Source: Haladaptatus halobius (lineage in GTDB: Archaea > Halobacteriota > Halobacteria > Halobacteriales > Haladaptataceae). Taken from it: a stretch of DNA of 64,000 nucleotides. A program made the translations under genes and the position numbers. The stretch is taken from contig NZ_CP085335.1 of NCBI RefSeq assembly GCF_020618475.1, positions 2,170,001 through 2,234,000 of the forward strand. Direction: 5' to 3'. This document shows positions 43,260 to 52,304 of the stretch, one piece after another. How positions within the stretch are numbered: the first letter of the stretch is position 1; each line of letters begins with the position of its first letter. Under the pieces are notes generated by a model. That model did not search any database. It was not told the origin of the DNA and saw only the letters and a list, made by a program, of their open reading frames with translations.

Positions 43260-44471
43260 TTACCGCCCGAGTTCTTCGTGTGCGCTGGAGAGGTGCCGCG
43301 ACGCGAGCGCCGCGAGTAGGGAAAGTTCACCCGCCAGCGCGCCGACCGCGATGATCTCCGCGAGCGCGTCGGCGTTGCTTCCGGCGGGGTCGCCGCCGCC
43401 ACGAAGGCCCAGTACGTCGAGGGCTTCTGACTGCGTGGGAAGTTTGGTGCCGCCGCCGACGGTTCCGACTTCCAGACTGGCGAGACTGACGCTCGCGTAC
43501 AGTTCGTTCTCACGGGCTTCGACGGTCGTGATGGCGTTGCTACCCTCGACCACCTGCGCGGCGTCCTGTCCGGTGGCGAGGAACGCGGCGGCGACGACGT
43601 TCGCGGCATGTGCGTTGAATCCGAGGCTTCCGGCCTTCGCGCTCCCGACGAGATTCTTGCGTATGTTCGCCTCCTCGATGGCTTTCGGCGTCGTGTGGAG
43701 GCGTTCTTCGACCGTCTCGCGGGAGATTCGAATGTCCGCCGTGACGCTCCTACCGCGGCCTTCGACGGCGTTGATGGCGGCGGGTTTCTTGTCGGTACAG
43801 AGGTTGCCCGAGAGCGCGACGAGGCTCGCCGGCGTCTCCTCCTCGACCAGCGACGCGGCTTCGCGGGTTGCGATGGTCGCCATGTTCATCCCCATCGCAT
43901 CTTTGGTGTCGTAGACGAATCGCAGGAAGACGGAGGCCCCGACGACGTAGGGCGTCACGTCGAGGAGTTCGCCGTGGCTGGTCGTCGATTCCGCGGCGTC
44001 GGCGAGTCGGTCGCGGTTGTCGGCCACCCAGTTCACGACCTCCTCGGCCTCGGCGACGCCCTGCACGCGGAAGACGGGTGCGCGAGTCATCCCGGTCTTC
44101 GTGACCCGCGCGTCCGCCCCTCCGGCGCTGGTGATGACCGAACAGCCGCGGTTGACGCTCGCCACCAACGCACCCTCGGTCGTGGCGAGCGGGAGGTAGT
44201 AGTCGCCCTCCGCCGACCCGCCGCTGACATTGACCGGTCCCGCGACGCCCATCGGAATCTGGGCCCCGCCGACCATGTTCTCGACGTTGTTCTCGGCTCG
44301 CTCGGCGTCGAAGGCGTAATCGCCGACCGCGTCGAGCGTCGCGTCGGTTTCCGATTCGAGGAGTATCCGGCGGGCCGCAGTCGCGGTGTCGTGGTCTGCG
44401 TGGTCTTCGAGTTCGTGCAAGCGCACGTCGCCCGCCCGAATCTGTTCCGCGAATTCGTCTGCGTCGGTCAT
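43260..44471 (-). CDS. hmgA: 3-Hydroxy-3-methylglutaryl-CoA reductase (class I)
   Basis: A 403-residue NADPH-dependent enzyme forming mevalonate for isoprenoid lipids. Class I marks: ENMVGGAQIPMGVAGPVNVS and YLPLATTEGALVASVNRGC in the catalytic domain (Glu), GDAMGMNMA-type segment as KDAMGMNMATIATR (NADP binding), DKKPAAINAVEGRGRSV (Lys), and LASLEVGTVGGGTKLPTQSE near the C-terminus with the following Asp/His region. Starts at ATG 44471. It diverges from the GNAT gene, 90 bp apart. Confidence 0.94.
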   Translation of the reverse strand: MTDADEFAEQIRAGDVRLHELEDHADHDTATAARRILLESETDATLDAVGDYAFDAERAENNVENMVGGAQIPMGVAGPVNVSGGSAEGDYYLPLATTEGALVASVNRGCSVITSAGGADARVTKTGMTRAPVFRVQGVAEAEEVVNWVADNRDRLADAAESTTSHGELLDVTPYVVGASVFLRFVYDTKDAMGMNMATIATREAASLVEEETPASLVALSGNLCTDKKPAAINAVEGRGRSVTADIRISRETVEERLHTTPKAIEEANIRKNLVGSAKAGSLGFNAHAANVVAAAFLATGQDAAQVVEGSNAITTVEARENELYASVSLASLEVGTVGGGTKLPTQSEALDVLGLRGGGDPAGSNADALAEIIAVGALAGELSLLAALASRHLSSAHEELGR

Positions 44472-44561
44472 GGTTCGGGAGTTGCAGTCCCACCCCCTAA
44501 CAGTTGCTCATTCGACCGAGCCATCGGCGAGAGCCATCAACGATTTGCCTCCCGTGCGAGA

Positions 44562-45074
44562 ATGTCCACCATGGAAACGAGGGGAGCGACGGCGACCGAC
44601 ATCCCGGAGATTCGTCGGGTCGCCCGTGAAGCGTTGGACGAAGCGTACGATTTCTTCCCTAAGAAGGAGCGCGAAGCGACCGTGCGAGTACGGTTCGGCG
44701 ACGAACGACTCGAATCGGCGATGGCGGACGACGACGTGATACTCGTCGCCGCCATCGCGGACGGCGAACTCGTTGGGTACGCGCACGTCGACGCGGTCAA
44801 TCGGGCCGATGCCGTCGGCGAGGCGGTCTTGCGGGGAATCTACGTCGCGCCGAACCGGTGGCGGGAAGGTATCGGAACCGCACTTCTCGACGCCGTCGAG
44901 GACTCGATTCGGGAGCGCGGATTCACACAGCTATCGGTCGCGGTTCTCGCCGAAAACGAGCGAGGAAAACGATTCTTGGAGTCGAATAATTTCGAACGGA
45001 TCGAAGAACGGGTCGAAGATCTGTTTACGGGCGGAACCGCGCCTCAACTCGTCTACTACCACGATTTCGCGTAG
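44562..45074 (+). CDS. GNAT family N-acetyltransferase
   Basis: A 170-residue GNAT. Acetyl-CoA loop: GIYVAPNRWREGIGTALLDA (RxxGxG), preceded by VGYAHVDAVN and followed by VAVLAENERGKRFLESNNF, the classic C-terminal half. Acceptor not predictable. The ATG at 44562 is used; 44571 is an alternative three codons later. Confidence 0.88.
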   Translation: MSTMETRGATATDIPEIRRVAREALDEAYDFFPKKEREATVRVRFGDERLESAMADDDVILVAAIADGELVGYAHVDAVNRADAVGEAVLRGIYVAPNRWREGIGTALLDAVEDSIRERGFTQLSVAVLAENERGKRFLESNNFERIEERVEDLFTGGTAPQLVYYHDFA

Positions 45075-45082
45075 AGTCCGTT

Positions 45083-45547
45083 TCACCGACTCGTGACGTT
45101 CTCCCGGCGGACTACTTCATCGTCGTGGACGACCCTCAGCGCGAACGATCCGTGAGGGCCGCTGTTCGGGATGTGGATGGTTGCGGTGTAGTTCGCCAGC
45201 GCGGCGCAGCCACATTCCGGCTTGTCGGTCGCTCGCTGGCTGTTTATCCGGAGCGTATAGTTCCCCCACCCGGTTTCCACCAGATTCGGCTCGCTGAGCG
45301 AGTACGAGGCGTCCGGAACGCTCACGTTACCGGAGACGACGAGGAACCGTCGTTCGTCTTCCGTGCGTTTCGTCGATTCGACGCGGTTCTCCGGCGATTC
45401 GACGCAACCGCCGCCGGAACTCACCGCGCCCACCAGTTTCGGCTCTTCCGGTTTCTTCTCGGTGACTACCTTCGTCTCCGTTCCCCGCCCGAGGAATCCG
45501 GAGTGGGAGCAACCGGCGAGGAGGACGACGGGGGGCTTGGAGGGCAT
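45083..45547 (-). CDS. Small secreted lipoprotein
   Basis: A 154-residue protein starting MPSKPPVVLLAGCSHSGFLG, with a lipobox LAGC at residues 10-13. The signal is unusually short (12 residues), so the true N-terminus may lie upstream in a shifted frame, or the run of six Cs just after the ATG may hide a missing base. The mature part has C48 (GGGCVES) and PECGCAALANYTATIHIPN, probably a disulfide-bonded extracellular beta domain. No family recognised. Confidence 0.65.
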   Translation of the reverse strand: MPSKPPVVLLAGCSHSGFLGRGTETKVVTEKKPEEPKLVGAVSSGGGCVESPENRVESTKRTEDERRFLVVSGNVSVPDASYSLSEPNLVETGWGNYTLRINSQRATDKPECGCAALANYTATIHIPNSGPHGSFALRVVHDDEVVRRENVTSR

Positions 45548-45629
45548 CGGTACCGTACTCGCGGTGAACGGTCAAAGCCTTTCTGCCGAACCCCGAACAG
45601 TTATCGCCGTCGGAACACACCACGGAACC

Positions 45630-47159
45630 ATGACAGCGCCAGCGGATCTGATTCTCACCAACGCGGAGGTACACAGCCTCGCAGACCCCGACGAAACGGC
45701 GGAGGCGGTGGCCGTCCGCGACGGGAAAGTCGTTCGCGTAGATTCGGCCTACGAAGTCGACTTTCTGGAGGGCGTCGAAACCGAGGTCGTCGACCTCGAC
45801 GGGCGCGTCCTCCTGCCGGGGTTCGTCGACGCGCACACCCACATGGCGACGGTCGGGAGCTACCTCGTCAACGCCGACCTCTCGGACGCCGACTCGCCAG
45901 CCGACTGCGTGGAACTGCTCGCTGAGTTGGACGACCGCGAGTGGATACTCGGCTACGGGTTCGACGAGAGCACGTGGGACGAATCGCGCTATCTGACCCG
46001 CGACGACCTCGATTCCGTAAGCGAGACGCGACCGGTCGTCGCCTTCCGAGAGGACATGCACATCGCCGCCGTCAACGGCGAAGTCATCGCGCGACTCGGC
46101 GAGGAGATGCCGAACGAGGACGTGAAAACGGAGAACGGCGAACCGACCGGCGTCATCGTCGAGGAGGCCGTCGACGCGGTCTACGAGGCCATCGAACCCG
46201 ACGCCGAGACGATGCGCAACCTCCTGCTCGCGGCGCAGCGAGACGCGCACGAGAAGGGCGTCACTGGGGTTCACGACATGGTGCGTCGGTCGTGCGCGCC
46301 GGATGTGTACCGGAAACTCGACCTCGACGGCGACCTCACCCTGCGAGTGCGAATCAACTACTGGAGCGACCACGTCGAGGCGGTTGAAGAGGTCGGACTC
46401 CGGACGAACCACGGAAGCGAGTTCGTCCGGACGGGCGCGATAAAGACGTTCACCGACGGGAGTTTCGGCGGGCGAACCGCGAAGCTCTCCGAACCCTACG
46501 CCGACGGCGACGGAACCGGACAGTGGGTCGTCTCGCCCGAAGAACTTGACGAACTCGTCGCCCGCGTCGACGACGCCAGATTGCAGGTTACGGCGCACGC
46601 TATCGGTGACGACGCCATCGACGCCGCCCTCGACGCGTTCGAGGCGACTGACGACCCCCGTGCGATGCGCCACCGCGTCGAACACGTCGAACTCGTCACC
46701 GACGAGCAGGTCGAACGCTTCGCCGAGTCCGGCGTCGTCGCCTCCGTCCAGCCGAACTTCTTGAAGTGGGCGCAAGAAGGTGGCCTCTACGACTCCCGAC
46801 TCGGTTCGGAACGTAGGAAGCAAACGAACCGTTTCCGAACTCTACTCGATTCGGGAGCCGCACTCGCGTTCGGGAGCGACTGCATGCCCCTCGACCCGTT
46901 GCTCGGGGTTCACCACGCCGTCAACGCGCCCGTCGAAGCGCAGCGACTCTCCGTGACCGAGGCGCTCCGCGCGTACACGCTCGGGGCGGCATACGCCGGA
47001 TTCGACGAGAACCGGCTCGGAACCGTCGAGGAAGGCAAGAAGGCGGACTTCGTGGTGCTCGACCGCTCGCCGTGGGAAGAGCCGGACGAGATCGAGGGTA
47101 TCGACGTTGCGATGACGGTCGTTGACGGCGAAATCGCGTTCGACGGACGGAACGACTAA
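45630..47159 (+). CDS. Amidohydrolase, YtcJ type
   Basis: A 509-residue metal-dependent hydrolase. Metal ligands: LLPGFVDAHTHMATVG (HxH), TAHAIGDDAIDAALDAFE and MRHRVEHVELV (His), and ALAFGSDCMPLDPLLGVHHA (Asp), plus the composite beta-sandwich ends (LILTNAEVHSLADPDE, ADFVVLDRSPW). YtcJ-like enzymes hydrolyse exocyclic amides; the substrate is unknown. Start at 45630 (MTAPADLIL), as upstream codons belong to the lipoprotein region. Confidence 0.88.
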   Translation: MTAPADLILTNAEVHSLADPDETAEAVAVRDGKVVRVDSAYEVDFLEGVETEVVDLDGRVLLPGFVDAHTHMATVGSYLVNADLSDADSPADCVELLAELDDREWILGYGFDESTWDESRYLTRDDLDSVSETRPVVAFREDMHIAAVNGEVIARLGEEMPNEDVKTENGEPTGVIVEEAVDAVYEAIEPDAETMRNLLLAAQRDAHEKGVTGVHDMVRRSCAPDVYRKLDLDGDLTLRVRINYWSDHVEAVEEVGLRTNHGSEFVRTGAIKTFTDGSFGGRTAKLSEPYADGDGTGQWVVSPEELDELVARVDDARLQVTAHAIGDDAIDAALDAFEATDDPRAMRHRVEHVELVTDEQVERFAESGVVASVQPNFLKWAQEGGLYDSRLGSERRKQTNRFRTLLDSGAALAFGSDCMPLDPLLGVHHAVNAPVEAQRLSVTEALRAYTLGAAYAGFDENRLGTVEEGKKADFVVLDRSPWEEPDEIEGIDVAMTVVDGEIAFDGRND

Positions 47160-47186
47160 GCCGGGTCGCGTTCGAACTGCGGTCGT

Positions 47187-47592
47187 GTTTCCGCCCTCCA
47201 CACCGCCGAGTTCGGCGTCGTCGGCGCGCCGGTCGTCGCGTACTACTACGTCGACCTCGAAACCTCCGCCGACCGACTCGTGGCGATGCACGCGACGATG
47301 GTCGCCGCCCTGCTCTTCTTCCCGTCGTTTCTCATCTACTACGTCCTCCTCGCGTTTCCGCTCGTCCCTCCTCCTCTACACGTTCGAGGGGCGGGGCAGA
47401 ACGACGTTTCTGACGGGGGCGGCGGTCGCAAACCTCCCGATGACGCTCGTCAGCGTCCGGCGGTTCGTCGCCGTCGCGTCGCTCCCGTCGGACGCGATGA
47501 ACCTCGCGAAACCGGTACTGACAGTCGGTACGCCGCCGCTGTACGGCTGTCTGCTCATGCTCGTCGGGTGCGTCTGGCACGCTCGGCGGTAA
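47187..47592 (+). pseudogene. Remnant of a multi-helix membrane protein
   Basis: No start codon and two frames. The first reads VSALHTAEFGVVGAPVVAYY, YVDLETSADRLVAMHATMVA and ALLFFPSFLIYYVLLAFPL; around 47355-47370 the frame shifts and continues SLLLYTFEGRGRTTFLTGAA, VANLPMTLVSVRRFVAVASL and GTPPLYGCLLMLVGCVWHAR to TAA. The continuous hydrophobic pattern across the shift shows one former gene of at least three helices with a lost 5' end. No function assigned. Confidence 0.65.
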
Positions 47593-47677
47593 CATATCGA
47601 ATATATTCGTTCGTCGGGCGTGAATGGGAATGTTCTGTTCGTCCATCCTGTTTTCGAGAATATAGAAAATCAAGTAA

Positions 47678-47710
47678 GCAGTATTGAAGAGAAAATGTTT
47701 TCAATACTGC
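47678..47710. promoter_or_regulatory. Perfect 11-bp inverted repeat upstream of nadABC
   Basis: GCAGTATTGAA (47678-47688) and TTCAATACTGC (47700-47710), an 11-base spacer between, 35 bp before the nadA ATG. A TATA-like AATATA at 47660-47665 places the transcription start inside or next to the repeat, so a dimeric repressor bound here would block transcription. NAD genes are often controlled this way in bacteria (NiaR, NrtR, NadR); the archaeal factor is not in the window. An RNA hairpin in the leader is the alternative. Confidence 0.65.
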
Positions 47711-47745
47711 GTGTTGTCGACTAGAGTAACCTCAGGTAGACACTC

Positions 47746-48879
47746 ATGCCAACAATGGAAACGACAAATCTCGATGCAGAACTCAGTCTCTTCAAATACG
47801 ATAACTTGGAACAGCTTCCGCCGGAATATCGGGAACTGACCGAAAAAGAGCGCACGGAGCGAACCGAACGCGCACTCGACGAACTGGGTGACGATGTCAT
47901 CGTCCTCGGGCACAACTACCAGCGACGCGAGATCGTCGAACACGCGGATTTCGTCGGCGACTCGTACCAGTTGAGTGTCGAAGCCGCAGAAGCCGACGCC
48001 AAATACGTGGTCTTCGGTGGCGTCACCTTCATGGCGGAGTCGGCGGACATCATCACCGACGACAACCAGACCGTTATCCTCCCCTCGATGGAGGCCTCGT
48101 GCCCGATGGCAGGAATGGCGGAAGCGTTGCAGGTGGACTCGGCGTGGGCCGACATCCGATCGGCGGCACCGGATGCCAATATCATCCCGATAACGTACAT
48201 GAACTCTTACGCCGACCTGAAGGCGTTCTGCGCTGAGCAGGGCGGTGCGGTGTGTACGTCCTCGAACGCCCACCGCGTCTTCGAGTGGGCGCTGGAGCAG
48301 GGCGACAAGATACTGTTCCTCCCCGACAAGCATCTCGGCGAGAACTCGGCGTACCGCCTCGGACTGGAAGACAGCATCACCAAGTGGGATCCGTGGGATC
48401 CTGCCAAACAAAATCCTGACGCTGTTGCCGACGCGGATATCGTCCTCTGGGAGGGATACTGTCAGGTTCACGATCGATTCCGGGTCGAACACATCGAACG
48501 AGTTCGCGGCGAGCATCCCGACGCGCGGGTTGTCGTCCACCCCGAATGCCGGAGGGAAGTGGTCGAAGCGGCAGACGTTGTCGGAAGTACGGCGACGATC
48601 TGCGAGACGATTGCCGAAGCCGAACCGGACGAGACGTGGGGTATCGGAACCGAGATTCATCTCGCTCGTCACCTCCAGCGGTGGCATCCGGACGTGAACG
48701 TCGTCCCGCTCTGTGGCGACGCCTGCATGGACTGCAACGCGATGCGCCAGATCGACCCGAACTACCTGACGTGGGTTCTCGAAGAGCTGGTCGAAGGCCG
48801 CGAGCGAAACGTCATCGAGGTCGCACCGGAGGAGAAGGAACTCGCCATGCTGGCACTCGACAGGATGCTCGAACTATGA
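47746..48879 (+). CDS. nadA: Quinolinate synthase A
   Basis: A 377-residue 4Fe-4S enzyme condensing iminoaspartate with dihydroxyacetone phosphate to quinolinate. The three cluster cysteines lie in the regions MEASCPMAGM, GGAVCTSSNAH or the related VHPECRREV, and CGDACMDCNAMRQ; which of these are ligands follows the NadA family. LGHNYQRREIVEHADFVGDS is the N-terminal signature. It overlaps nadB by 4 bases (ATGA), and both depend on the inverted-repeat promoter upstream. Confidence 0.94.
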   Translation: MPTMETTNLDAELSLFKYDNLEQLPPEYRELTEKERTERTERALDELGDDVIVLGHNYQRREIVEHADFVGDSYQLSVEAAEADAKYVVFGGVTFMAESADIITDDNQTVILPSMEASCPMAGMAEALQVDSAWADIRSAAPDANIIPITYMNSYADLKAFCAEQGGAVCTSSNAHRVFEWALEQGDKILFLPDKHLGENSAYRLGLEDSITKWDPWDPAKQNPDAVADADIVLWEGYCQVHDRFRVEHIERVRGEHPDARVVVHPECRREVVEAADVVGSTATICETIAEAEPDETWGIGTEIHLARHLQRWHPDVNVVPLCGDACMDCNAMRQIDPNYLTWVLEELVEGRERNVIEVAPEEKELAMLALDRMLEL

Positions 48880-50399
48880 CGGGGGAAACCGACGGAACTG
48901 ACGAAGCGAACGCGACAGGCGAATCCGGCGCGACGGACGTTGCAGACGTGCTGGTCGTCGGCAGCGGAATCGCAGGCTGTAGCGCCGCGCTCGCCGCCGC
49001 CCGAGCTGGTGCAGAGGTACTCGTCGTGACGAAAGCGACGCGCCCGGCAAACGCCGCGACCTACCTGGCGCAGGGTGGCATCGCGGTCACTCGCGACGAC
49101 CCCGAATTGCTCCGCGACGACGTGCTGGCCGCGAGTAGCGACACCGCCGACCTGGACGCCATCAACGTGCTGGTCGAAAACGCTGGCGACGCGGTTCAGG
49201 ACGTGCTTATCGACACCCTCAGCGTGTCGTTCGACACGGACGGCGACGAGTTCGATTACGGCAGGGAGGCCGCCCACTCCGAAGCGCGCATCCTCCACGT
49301 GGACGCAAGCACCGGTCAGTACGTCCTCGGGCCGTTCCTCTCGCATCTCGATTCCCATCCCAGAGTGACCATCTGCGAAGATACCGCCGCGCTCACGCTC
49401 GTCACGCACGAAGGGCGCGTTCACGGCGCGATATTCGAACGCGACGGCAATACATGGCCTGCCTTCGCTGGAGCGACGATACTGGCAACCGGCGGAATCG
49501 GGGCGCTGTACGGCCAAACGACGAATCCGGAGACGGCGACCGGAGACGGCATCGCCATGGCCGCCCTTGCGGGAGCCGACGTTGCAGACATGACCTACGT
49601 CCAGTTCCATCCTACGGCCTACGCCGGGGCGGATTCCTTCCTCGTCAGCGAAGCCGTCAGGGGAGAGGGAGCAGTGCTCTGCGACGCCGACGGCGAGCGC
49701 TTCATGCCCGAGTACCACGCTGACGCGGAGTTAGCGCCGCGCGACGTGGTCGCCCGCGCAGTCCAGCGCGAACGCGAGCGCACGGGGGAAGTCACGCTCG
49801 ACACGACGCCGCTGGACTTCGCCGGGAAGTTCCCCGACCTCGCGGAGAAGTGCGACGAACGCGGCGTCTCTCATGAGTCGATTCCGGTCGCACCGAGCGA
49901 GCACTTCCTCTGTGGCGGTATCGCGGTGGACGACCGCGGGAAGACGACCCTCGACCACCTATTCGCGGTCGGCGAGTGTGCCCGAACCGGCGTCCACGGC
50001 GCGAATCGTTTGGCTTCGACGAGTCTCCTCGAAGGGTTGGTCTGGGGACTTCGCGCCGGAGACGCCGCAGTCGGATTCGACCCCGAACCGGTCGAAACCC
50101 CCAACCTGCGGAACAGCGACCCGTCGCTACCGCCGCAGTTCGTGCGCGACAAGTTCGTCCGCCTCCGCCGAGTGATGGACGAACACATTGGACTACACCG
50201 AGATCGGGACGACCTTCGGCGGGCAGCGGGCGTGCTCCGACGATTGAAAGGCGAGGTGGACGCCTACGTCAGAACTCGAACCTCCCGCGACCTCTACGAA
50301 CTCCGGAACGCGAGCGTCGTCTCCCTGCTCGTCGCCCGAGATGCGATGGAGGCGGAACCGGTCGGTTGTCACCACGTGGAGGAGGTCAATGCTGACTGA
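48876..50399 (+). CDS. nadB: L-aspartate oxidase
   Basis: A 507-residue flavoenzyme forming iminoaspartate for NadA. An unusual 24-residue acidic/Gly/Thr lead (TGETDGTDEANATGESGAT) precedes the FAD motif VLVVGSGIAGCSAALAAARA. THPTAY-like substrate region appears as YVQFHPTAYAGADSF, with RGEGAVL and the arginine motif PRDVVARAV following; GECARTGVHGANRLAST is the second FAD signature. Start at 48876 inside the nadA stop; its 3' end overlaps nadC by 11 bases. Confidence 0.94.
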   Translation: MTGETDGTDEANATGESGATDVADVLVVGSGIAGCSAALAAARAGAEVLVVTKATRPANAATYLAQGGIAVTRDDPELLRDDVLAASSDTADLDAINVLVENAGDAVQDVLIDTLSVSFDTDGDEFDYGREAAHSEARILHVDASTGQYVLGPFLSHLDSHPRVTICEDTAALTLVTHEGRVHGAIFERDGNTWPAFAGATILATGGIGALYGQTTNPETATGDGIAMAALAGADVADMTYVQFHPTAYAGADSFLVSEAVRGEGAVLCDADGERFMPEYHADAELAPRDVVARAVQRERERTGEVTLDTTPLDFAGKFPDLAEKCDERGVSHESIPVAPSEHFLCGGIAVDDRGKTTLDHLFAVGECARTGVHGANRLASTSLLEGLVWGLRAGDAAVGFDPEPVETPNLRNSDPSLPPQFVRDKFVRLRRVMDEHIGLHRDRDDLRRAAGVLRRLKGEVDAYVRTRTSRDLYELRNASVVSLLVARDAMEAEPVGCHHVEEVNAD

Positions 50400-51195
50400 C
50401 CGCGACGTGGAGGGATGGCTCCGCGAGGACGCGGGTCACCACGACGTGACTAATCACGTTCCGGGCGAGACGACGGGACGACTCGTCGCCAGGGAGTCGG
50501 GTGTCGCCGCCGGATTGGATGCCTCCGTCGCGGTGTTCGACTACCTCGGCTGTGACGCCAACGCACTGGTGGAGACGGGAGATTCCGTCGAAGCGGACGA
50601 CACCGTCCTCGAAGTGCACGGCCCGGCGCCTGACGTGCTCCGCGGCGAGCGCGTGGCAGTGAACATTGCAGGGCACGCCGCAGGCATCGCCACGAAGACG
50701 GCGAAGGCGGTCGCCGCGGCCCGAACCGTCGGTGACGAGGTGGCCATCGCGGGAACTCGTAAGACGACGCCTGGCCTGCGCGGAATCGAGAAGCGAGCGG
50801 TCGCGGCGGGCGGCGGCGACACCCACCGACTCACCCTTTCGGGGATGGTAATGGTGAAAGACAACCACGTCGCCGAAATGGGGCTAATCGGCGCGATGAA
50901 ACATTTCCGCGAGTTGGCGTCGTTCGCCACGAAGATCGAGGTCGAAGTCGAACGGCCCGAAGACGGGCGTCGGGTCGCGGAAGCCGGGGCTGATATCGTC
51001 CTGTTCGACAACCTCTCACCTGCAGAGGTGGAATGTGGCGTCGAGATGCTCCCCGATGGCGTGCTCGCGGAGGCCAGCGGTGGCATCGCAATCGATGACG
51101 TGGCCGACTACGCCGGAACCGGCGTGGACGTTATCTCGATGGGGTCGCTCACGCATTCGGCACGAAGTCTGGACTTCTCGTTTCGGACTGGCTGA
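50389..51195 (+). CDS. nadC: Nicotinate-nucleotide pyrophosphorylase (carboxylating)
   Basis: A 268-residue quinolinate phosphoribosyltransferase producing nicotinate mononucleotide. Key segments: GTRKTTPGLRGIEKRAVAAG (PRPP and substrate Arg/Lys), HRLTLSGMVMVKDNHVAEMG, and IEVEVERPEDGRRVAEAGAD with LFDNLSPAEVE. Completes the nadA-nadB-nadC aspartate pathway to NAD. The start at MLTDRDVEGW overlaps nadB by 11 bases; the NAD kinase gene is elsewhere in the window (60453). Confidence 0.95.
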   Translation: MLTDRDVEGWLREDAGHHDVTNHVPGETTGRLVARESGVAAGLDASVAVFDYLGCDANALVETGDSVEADDTVLEVHGPAPDVLRGERVAVNIAGHAAGIATKTAKAVAAARTVGDEVAIAGTRKTTPGLRGIEKRAVAAGGGDTHRLTLSGMVMVKDNHVAEMGLIGAMKHFRELASFATKIEVEVERPEDGRRVAEAGADIVLFDNLSPAEVECGVEMLPDGVLAEASGGIAIDDVADYAGTGVDVISMGSLTHSARSLDFSFRTG

Positions 51196-51233
51196 ACCGG
51201 GGCAGATTTTACCCCGGAGTGAAACGTACCCAT

Positions 51234-51986
51234 ATGGACTCGTTCGAAGAGACGGCGGTGCGGGCGTGTCGAGTCGCGGGCGAGTACCTTGTCGCGGAGT
51301 TCGAGCGCGAATCGCACGACGCGGAACACGGGGCGAACGACGTGAAAGCGACGGCGGATCACGGGGCGGAGCGTCGCATCCTCGACGTGCTCACCGCCGC
51401 CTACCCCGACCACGCCGTCTTCGCCGAGGAGTCCGGCGAACGGTCGGGTGGAAGTTCCTATCGCTGGGTCGTCGACCCGCTGGACGGGACGAACAACTTC
51501 TGTTCGGGCATCCCGTACTTCGGAAGCGCGGTGGCGCTCCTCCGCGAGGGCGACCCCGTGCTGTCGGTCGTCCGCGACCCGCTTCACGACCACACCTACG
51601 TCGCCCGCGACGGGCGGGCCACGTTCGACGGCGACCCGGTTCGCGCCGAGAGCAGTGTGTCGAGCGACCACGCGACGGTGTCGTTCGTCCTCGGTCTCGA
51701 CGCAGTACGGGATGACGATCTACGGACGCAGGCCGCGGGACTCGACGCAACGCTCGCGGGGCGCTGCAAGCGCGTGTGGAAGAGTTGGGCACCCACCCTC
51801 GACTGGGGACTGCTCGCGCGGGGAAAGCTCGAAGCGGTCGTCTGTTTTCGCCCGGACGAGGTGGAACAGCACGCCGGATGGCTGCTCGCGGAAGCGAGCG
51901 GCACTCGGCTGGCGAACGAAGGCGACCTGTTCCTCGCGGCGGCGAGCGACGAGGTGTTCGCGGAACTGCGAGAGGCGCTGTTCTGA
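51234..51986 (+). CDS. Inositol monophosphatase family protein
   Basis: A 250-residue Mg-dependent phosphatase. VFAEESGERSG gives the first Glu ligands, YRWVVDPLDGTNNFCSGIPY is the IMPase signature with three metal ligands, and KSWAPTLDWGLLARGKLEAV is the C-terminal Asp region. In archaea such enzymes act on inositol phosphate, fructose 1,6-bisphosphate or PAP; no choice can be made here. The start at MDSFEETAV follows the nadC stop by 38 bp, possibly co-transcribed. Confidence 0.88.
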   Translation: MDSFEETAVRACRVAGEYLVAEFERESHDAEHGANDVKATADHGAERRILDVLTAAYPDHAVFAEESGERSGGSSYRWVVDPLDGTNNFCSGIPYFGSAVALLREGDPVLSVVRDPLHDHTYVARDGRATFDGDPVRAESSVSSDHATVSFVLGLDAVRDDDLRTQAAGLDATLAGRCKRVWKSWAPTLDWGLLARGKLEAVVCFRPDEVEQHAGWLLAEASGTRLANEGDLFLAAASDEVFAELREALF

Positions 51987-52109
51987 TTTACGTCCGGGTG
52001 GAAAGAGGGTTGTCACGGTTGAGACCGATGCCATCGTGGCTTCGTCAAGTGCGACGCAATTGCCCGAATAATCGTTACAATTATTGAGTGCCGTGTCATA
52101 GCTTGCCAT

Positions 52110-52304
52110 ATGGCGGTCGAACAGAGCCGTTCCCCCTTCGATAAGCTACGCAAACACTACGAGAGAACGGAGCGACGGTGTCCGAAGTGCGGTTTCGTGG
52201 ACGAGGAAGGCGAGTGGCGCGTCACTGCGCGCGGCGGCGAGGTTCACTACCAGCACATCTGCCCGCGCTGCGACGCCATCGATACGCGAGTGCTCCGCTA
52301 CTAG
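52110..52304 (+). CDS. Small zinc-finger protein, HVO_0649 type
   Basis: A 64-residue protein: SPFDKLRKHYERTERRCPKC then GFVDEEGEW, and HICPRCDAIDTRVLRY. Four cysteines in two CPxC pairs bind one zinc. I recall this as the HVO_0649 zinc-finger family of haloarchaea, role unknown. TTATTG at 52081-52086 is a TATA-like element 25 bases before the ATG, so the message is probably leaderless; it lies in the imperfect repeat AATAAT-cgttaca-ATTATT. Stop shares CTAG with convergent gpmI. Confidence 0.8.
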   Translation: MAVEQSRSPFDKLRKHYERTERRCPKCGFVDEEGEWRVTARGGEVHYQHICPRCDAIDTRVLRY

